Shown piece by piece: positions 60,645-64,000 of a stretch of DNA of 64,000 nt. Origin of the DNA: Methylobacterium sp. AMS5 (GTDB taxonomy: Bacteria; Pseudomonadota; Alphaproteobacteria; Rhizobiales; Beijerinckiaceae). Location: NCBI RefSeq assembly GCF_001542815.1, contig NZ_CP006992.1:2237501-2301500 (forward strand). Direction: 5' to 3'. The notes beneath the pieces were generated by a model. That model was not told where the DNA came from, did no database searches, and saw nothing but the letters and a program-made list of their open reading frames with translations. Positions within the stretch are counted from its first letter, which is position 1. Each line of letters starts with the position of its first letter. The position numbers were made by a program, and so were the translations under genes.

Positions 60645-61418
60645 ATGCGCCGCCTCGCCGTTCCCGCTCTCGCCGCCGCCTTGGTCTCCGGCTTCATTCT
60701 CGGGCCGCTCGCACCCGTGCCTGTCCGGGCGCAGCCGGCGCCCGCCGCCAAGGGGCCGTGCCAGGGGGTCGAGTTCGAAGGGCAGCCCTACACGGTCTGC
60801 ACCGTCGATCTGCGGCGCGAGCGCGTGCGGCTGTTCTGGCTCGGAACCGACGGGTTGCCCTACGGCTCGCTGTCGAGCCTCGCCGAGCGCCAGGGCCCGC
60901 GCCTCAGCTTCGCGATGAACGCCGGCATGTACGACAAGGGGCAGGCCCCGGTCGGGCTCTACGTCGAGGACGGGCGCGAGTTGAAGGGCGCCTCCACCGC
61001 CAACGGACCGGGCAACTTCCACCTCAAGCCGAACGGCGTCTTCTACGTGAAGGGCGACCGGGCCGGCGTGCTCGATACCGGACGCTACTTGCGCGCCAAG
61101 CCAGCGCCCGAATTCGCCACGCAATCGGGGCCGATGCTGGTGATCGACGGCAAGATTCACCCGAAGATCTCGGCGGACGGCCCGAGCCAGAAGATCCGCA
61201 ACGGCGTCGGCGTGCGCGACGGCGGACACGTCGCGGTGTTCGCGATCTCGGAGCGCCCGGTGACCTTCGGCGCCTTCGCCCGCCTGTTCAAGGACAGCTT
61301 CGGCTGCCGCAACGCCCTGTTCCTCGACGGCAGCGTGTCGAGCCTCTACGCACCGGGCCTCGGCCGCTCCGACCTCAGCCGGCCGCTCGGGCCGCTGGTG
61401 GGTGCGGTGGGGCGGTAG
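60645..61418 (+). CDS. Phosphodiester glycosidase (NAGPA)-family secreted protein
   Basis: A 257-residue periplasmic protein. Signal peptide MRRLAVPALAAALVSGFILG, cleaved near VRA-Q. The NAGPA domain is recognised by FAMNAGMYDKGQAPVGLYVE, FHLKPNGVFYVKGDRAGVLD, ATQSGPMLVIDGKIHP, IRNGVGVRDGGHVAVFAISE and CRNALFLDGSVSSLYAPGLG. Relatives remove N-acetylglucosamine from phosphodiester-linked sugars; the bacterial substrate is unknown. ATG 60645 (a GTG directly before is possible). Converges with the reductase gene. Confidence 0.88.
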   Translation: MRRLAVPALAAALVSGFILGPLAPVPVRAQPAPAAKGPCQGVEFEGQPYTVCTVDLRRERVRLFWLGTDGLPYGSLSSLAERQGPRLSFAMNAGMYDKGQAPVGLYVEDGRELKGASTANGPGNFHLKPNGVFYVKGDRAGVLDTGRYLRAKPAPEFATQSGPMLVIDGKIHPKISADGPSQKIRNGVGVRDGGHVAVFAISERPVTFGAFARLFKDSFGCRNALFLDGSVSSLYAPGLGRSDLSRPLGPLVGAVGR

Positions 61419-61446
61419 GACGCCGTCCTGCCACCCCGCGCCGGCC

Positions 61447-62565
61447 CTACCGCTGCCCGAAGGCCGAGCTCTTGAACAGATCCTTGTACTGGTGTGGCTG
61501 GCTGCGCCAGTACTGCTTGGGTGCCCGCACCTGCGCCCCGAGTTCGGCCGCGGCGTGCCAGGGCCAGCGGGGATCGTAGAGCATCGCGCGGGCGAGCGAG
61601 ACCGCGTCGGCCTTGCCCTCCGCCAGGATGGCTTCCGCCTGGCGCGGCTCGGTGATGAGGCCGACCGCGATGGTGGTGAGCCCGGTCTCCGCCTTGATCC
61701 GCTCGGCGAAGGGCACCTGATAGCCCGGCCCGACCGGGATCTTCTGCGCCGTCGAGAGGCCGCCGGTGGAGACGTGGATGGCGGCCGCGCCGCGGCGCTT
61801 GAGGGCGCGGGCGAGTTCCACCGTCTCGTCGAGGGTCCAGCCCGCCTCGACCCAATCGGTCGCCGAGACCCGCATCCAGACCGGCTTGCCCGCGGGCACG
61901 ACCTCGCGCACCGCCTCGAAGCATTCCAGCGGAAACCGCATCCGGTTCTCCAGGCTGCCGCCGTAATGGTCGTCCCGCCGGTTGGAGAGCGGCGAGAGGA
62001 ACTGGTGCAGCAGGTAGCCGTGGGCGCCGTGCAGCTCGACGGCGTCGATGCCGAGGCGCATGGCGCGCTTGGCCGTGGCGACGAAGCCGTCGCGTACCCG
62101 CTTCAACCCCCCCGCGTCGAGGGCGTGCGGCGGCACCTCGCCCTCCGCGTGGGGCACCGCCGAGGGTGCCTCGGTCTGCCAGCCGTCGGGGGCGTCCGGG
62201 GCGATCTGGGCGCCGCCCTCCCAAGGCGCGCGGCTCGACGCCTTGCGGCCGGCATGGTTGATCTGGATCGCCACCGGGATCGGCGCATAGCCGCGCACCG
62301 CGTCGAGCACGCGGGCCAGGGCCCGCTCGGTGGCGTCGTCGTAGAGGCCGAGATCGCCGGGTGAGATCCGCGCCTCGGGCGAGACCGCCGTCGCCTCCAG
62401 GGTCAGGAGCCCGGCGCCCGACTGCGCGAGCTGGCCGAGATGCATCAGGTGCCAGTCGGTCGCCGCGCCGGCCAGCGCCGAATACTGGCACATCGGCGCA
62501 ATGAGGATGCGGTTCTCGAGCTCCAGGTCGTCCAGGCGCAGGGGCTCGAACAGGCGGGCTGACAT
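61447..62565 (-). CDS. NADH:flavin oxidoreductase (old yellow enzyme, YqjM type)
   Basis: A 372-residue FMN enzyme that reduces activated alkenes. It begins MSARLFEPLRLDDLELENRI. APMCQYSALAG carries the FMN-near cysteine of the YqjM subgroup. AIQINHAGRKASSRAPWEGG and GVDAVELHGAHGYLLHQFLS (written here as IDAVELHGAHGYLLHQFLS) hold the substrate-binding His pair, and SNRRDDHYGGSLENRMRFPL follows. GPGYQVPFAERIK and RAMLYDPRWPWHAA close the barrel. Divergent from the GST-like gene. Confidence 0.93.
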   Translation of the reverse strand: MSARLFEPLRLDDLELENRILIAPMCQYSALAGAATDWHLMHLGQLAQSGAGLLTLEATAVSPEARISPGDLGLYDDATERALARVLDAVRGYAPIPVAIQINHAGRKASSRAPWEGGAQIAPDAPDGWQTEAPSAVPHAEGEVPPHALDAGGLKRVRDGFVATAKRAMRLGIDAVELHGAHGYLLHQFLSPLSNRRDDHYGGSLENRMRFPLECFEAVREVVPAGKPVWMRVSATDWVEAGWTLDETVELARALKRRGAAAIHVSTGGLSTAQKIPVGPGYQVPFAERIKAETGLTTIAVGLITEPRQAEAILAEGKADAVSLARAMLYDPRWPWHAAAELGAQVRAPKQYWRSQPHQYKDLFKSSAFGQR

Positions 62566-62734
62566 CGGCAGGCTCCGGTCGCGGTGGCGGCGATTGGCGG
62601 CCTATCTGGGATACGCTGCCCCCGGCCGCCAGCCCGAAACCGCGCATGGGACGCCTGAGATCCTTGTTGCAGGCTTCCCCCGGCGGTGGACTCCTCCATC
62701 TCACCCGTTGCGTAACGCGGAAGGACCATTCGGG

Positions 62735-63724
62735 ATGGGATTGCTGGTCGAGGGCGCGTGGCACGACAAGGGCTACGACACTGCCAAGTCCGGCGGGCGC
62801 TTCGAGCGCTCGGCCGCCGCCTTCCGGAATTGGGTCACGCCCGATGGCACCCCCGGCCCGACGGGGGAGGGCGGGTTCATCGGCGAGGCGGAACGCTATC
62901 ATCTCATCGTCGCGCTCGCCTGCCCCTGGGCGCACCGCACGCTGATCGTCCGCCGTCTGAAACGGTTGGAGGCCATCACCGTCTCGGTGGTCTCCCCGTA
63001 CATGCGCGAGGAGGGCTGGGTCTTCCGGGCCGAGGAGGAGGGCGGGGTGCCGGGCTCGACCGCCGATCCGCTGTTCGGCGCCAAGCGGCTCTACGAGATC
63101 TATGTCCGGGCCAAGCCCGACTATTCCGGCCGCGTCACCGTGCCGGTGCTATGGGACAAAGAGCGTGAGACCATCGTCTCGAACGAGTCGGCCGAGATCA
63201 TCCGCATGCTGAACGGCGCCTTCGGTGCGGGCGGGCCGGACCTCTACCCGGAGGCCCTTCGCAGTGCGATCGATGCCGTCAACGAACGCGTCTACGACCG
63301 GGTCAACAACGGCGTCTACAAGGCGGGTTTCGCGACAAAGCAGGACGCTTACGAGGACGCCTTCACCGCCTTGTTCTCGGAGCTCGACGCGCTCGAAGAC
63401 CGGCTCGGCCGGCAGCGCTACCTCTGCGGATCGGTGCTCACCGAGGCCGATATCCGCCTGTTCACCACGCTGGTGCGGTTCGATGCGGTCTATGTCGGGC
63501 ACTTCAAGTGCAACCGGCAGCGGATTGCCGACTACCCCAACCTCTCGAACTATCTCCGCGACCTCTACGCCCTGCCGGGCGTGGCGGAGACGGTGAACCT
63601 CGATCAGATCAAGCGCCACTATTACGGCAGCCATCCCGGCATCAACCCGACCGGGATCGTGCCGCTCGGCCCCGAACTCGATTTCGCTGCGCCCAACGAT
63701 CGCGCCCTGCGCTTCGGCGGTTGA
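62735..63724 (+). CDS. Glutathione S-transferase, Xi class (glutathionyl-hydroquinone reductase-like)
   Basis: A 329-residue protein starting MGLLVEGAWHDKGYDTAKSG (ATG 62735, AAGGA upstream). The catalytic cysteine is in LIVALACPWAHRTLIVRRLK. VPVLWDKERETIVSNESAEI is the glutathione-binding loop, and the helical domain includes LTEADIRLFTTLVRFDAVYV. Such enzymes strip glutathione from glutathionyl hydroquinones. It is divergent from an old-yellow-enzyme gene, which could supply a functional partner in quinone or electrophile detoxification. Confidence 0.93.
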   Translation: MGLLVEGAWHDKGYDTAKSGGRFERSAAAFRNWVTPDGTPGPTGEGGFIGEAERYHLIVALACPWAHRTLIVRRLKRLEAITVSVVSPYMREEGWVFRAEEEGGVPGSTADPLFGAKRLYEIYVRAKPDYSGRVTVPVLWDKERETIVSNESAEIIRMLNGAFGAGGPDLYPEALRSAIDAVNERVYDRVNNGVYKAGFATKQDAYEDAFTALFSELDALEDRLGRQRYLCGSVLTEADIRLFTTLVRFDAVYVGHFKCNRQRIADYPNLSNYLRDLYALPGVAETVNLDQIKRHYYGSHPGINPTGIVPLGPELDFAAPNDRALRFGG

Positions 63725-63795
63725 ACCCGAACCGACGCAGGAAATATTCCCAGCGACAACCGGCAGCGAATGCCGATCAGGAGGAACATCACGCC

Positions 63796-64000
63796 ATGAC
63801 GATCCGCTCGCACGCACCCCTTCTCGCCCTTCTCGGCCTGATCGCCGCCGGTCCGGCCTCGGCCCAGCAGGGCGCCGAGGTGGCGATCACCGGCCGATGC
63901 GAGCGGCTGGTGATCGGCGGTCTCGACATCACGCAGAACTGCAAGGAACAGCTCGTCAACACGGTCTCGCGCGGGCGCACGACCTTCGACTTCGCCGCCT
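63796..64000 (+). CDS. Secreted hypothetical protein (3' part cut by window edge)
   Basis: Starts at ATG 63796 with a strong AGGAGGAAC site. Sixty-eight residues are visible: a signal peptide (MTIRSHAPLLALLGLIAAGP, cleavage near ASA-Q at 24) and EVAITGRCERLVIGGLDITQ followed by NCKEQLVNTVSRGRT. Two cysteines may pair. The family cannot be told from this fragment. Confidence 0.75.
   Translation, partial: MTIRSHAPLLALLGLIAAGPASAQQGAEVAITGRCERLVIGGLDITQNCKEQLVNTVSRGRTTFDFAA

Noticed and set aside
1..64000. CRISPR arrays, prophage, transposases or integrases
   Set aside because: No regularly spaced direct repeats, no cas, phage or transposase motifs in any frame examined.

Overview
The window is GC-rich chromosomal DNA from an alphaproteobacterium of the Rhizobiales. 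A Methylobacterium/Methylorubrum (M. extorquens-like) host is the best fit. The reasons are a methylsuccinyl-CoA dehydrogenase of the ethylmalonyl-CoA pathway, phasins with a TTGC-N3-GCAA operator, the alphaproteobacterial ribosomal gene order, GTG/TTG starts and dispersed intergenic palindromes. No phage, insertion sequence, integrase or CRISPR array is visible.

Region by region. 1-7708 (minus strand): the spc ribosomal operon rplN-rplX-rplE-rpsN-rpsH-rplF-rplR-rpsE-rpmD-rplO-secY-adk, closed by a strong terminator, then the start of the rpsM-rpsK operon, cut by the window edge. The S10-operon genes normally found upstream of rplN are absent here. 7709-15722: small secreted or hypothetical proteins, a nuclease-like protein whose start lies inside a palindromic repeat, a membrane diguanylate cyclase, a PAP2-type phosphatase/transferase, and a hypothetical protein ending in a probable sliding-clamp-binding peptide. 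15947-19932: tRNA-Leu(UAA), a FAD monooxygenase, a CHCC zinc-finger protein, a GNAT acetyltransferase, map and radC. 20185-26846: the Anbu gene set (circularly permuted ATP-grasp, alpha-E protein, transglutaminase, proteasome-like Anbu hydrolase), interrupted by an MHS-type MFS transporter and flanking palindromes. 26961-28993: a class III-type sirtuin and a CNNM/CBS membrane protein that seems to use a non-AUG start.

29307-39499: surface-polysaccharide glycosyltransferases (a 1043-residue GT2+GT4 fusion and two divergently transcribed GT4 paralogues), an HtrA protease, two phasin-family proteins, and a 28-residue membrane microprotein translationally coupled to a secreted protein. 39587-47155: a small acidic protein, a PAS-GGDEF-EAL protein, methylsuccinyl-CoA dehydrogenase, an EamA exporter, a YihY membrane protein, and an AlgX-like protein overlapping it tail-to-tail. 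47237-55087: an assimilatory sulfate reduction island with cysH-cysD-cysN on the minus strand, a divergent Lrp/AsnC regulator, then cysJ- and cysI-type genes on the plus strand. Together these would carry sulfate through APS to sulfite and sulfide. 55159-64000: panC, an XRE-cupin regulator, ssb, a CurA-like oxidoreductase, a DUF4174 protein, a glycine-rich secreted protein, a phosphodiester glycosidase-like protein, an old-yellow-enzyme reductase, a glutathionyl-hydroquinone reductase-like GST, and the 5' end of a secreted protein.

The most system-like locus is the Anbu cluster. The most notable regulatory and structural observations are the dispersed palindrome family (one copy inside a reading frame), the clamp-binding tail, the missed small genes, and the operator-like palindrome at the sulfate operon. 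All functions are read by eye from sequence motifs, without database searches.
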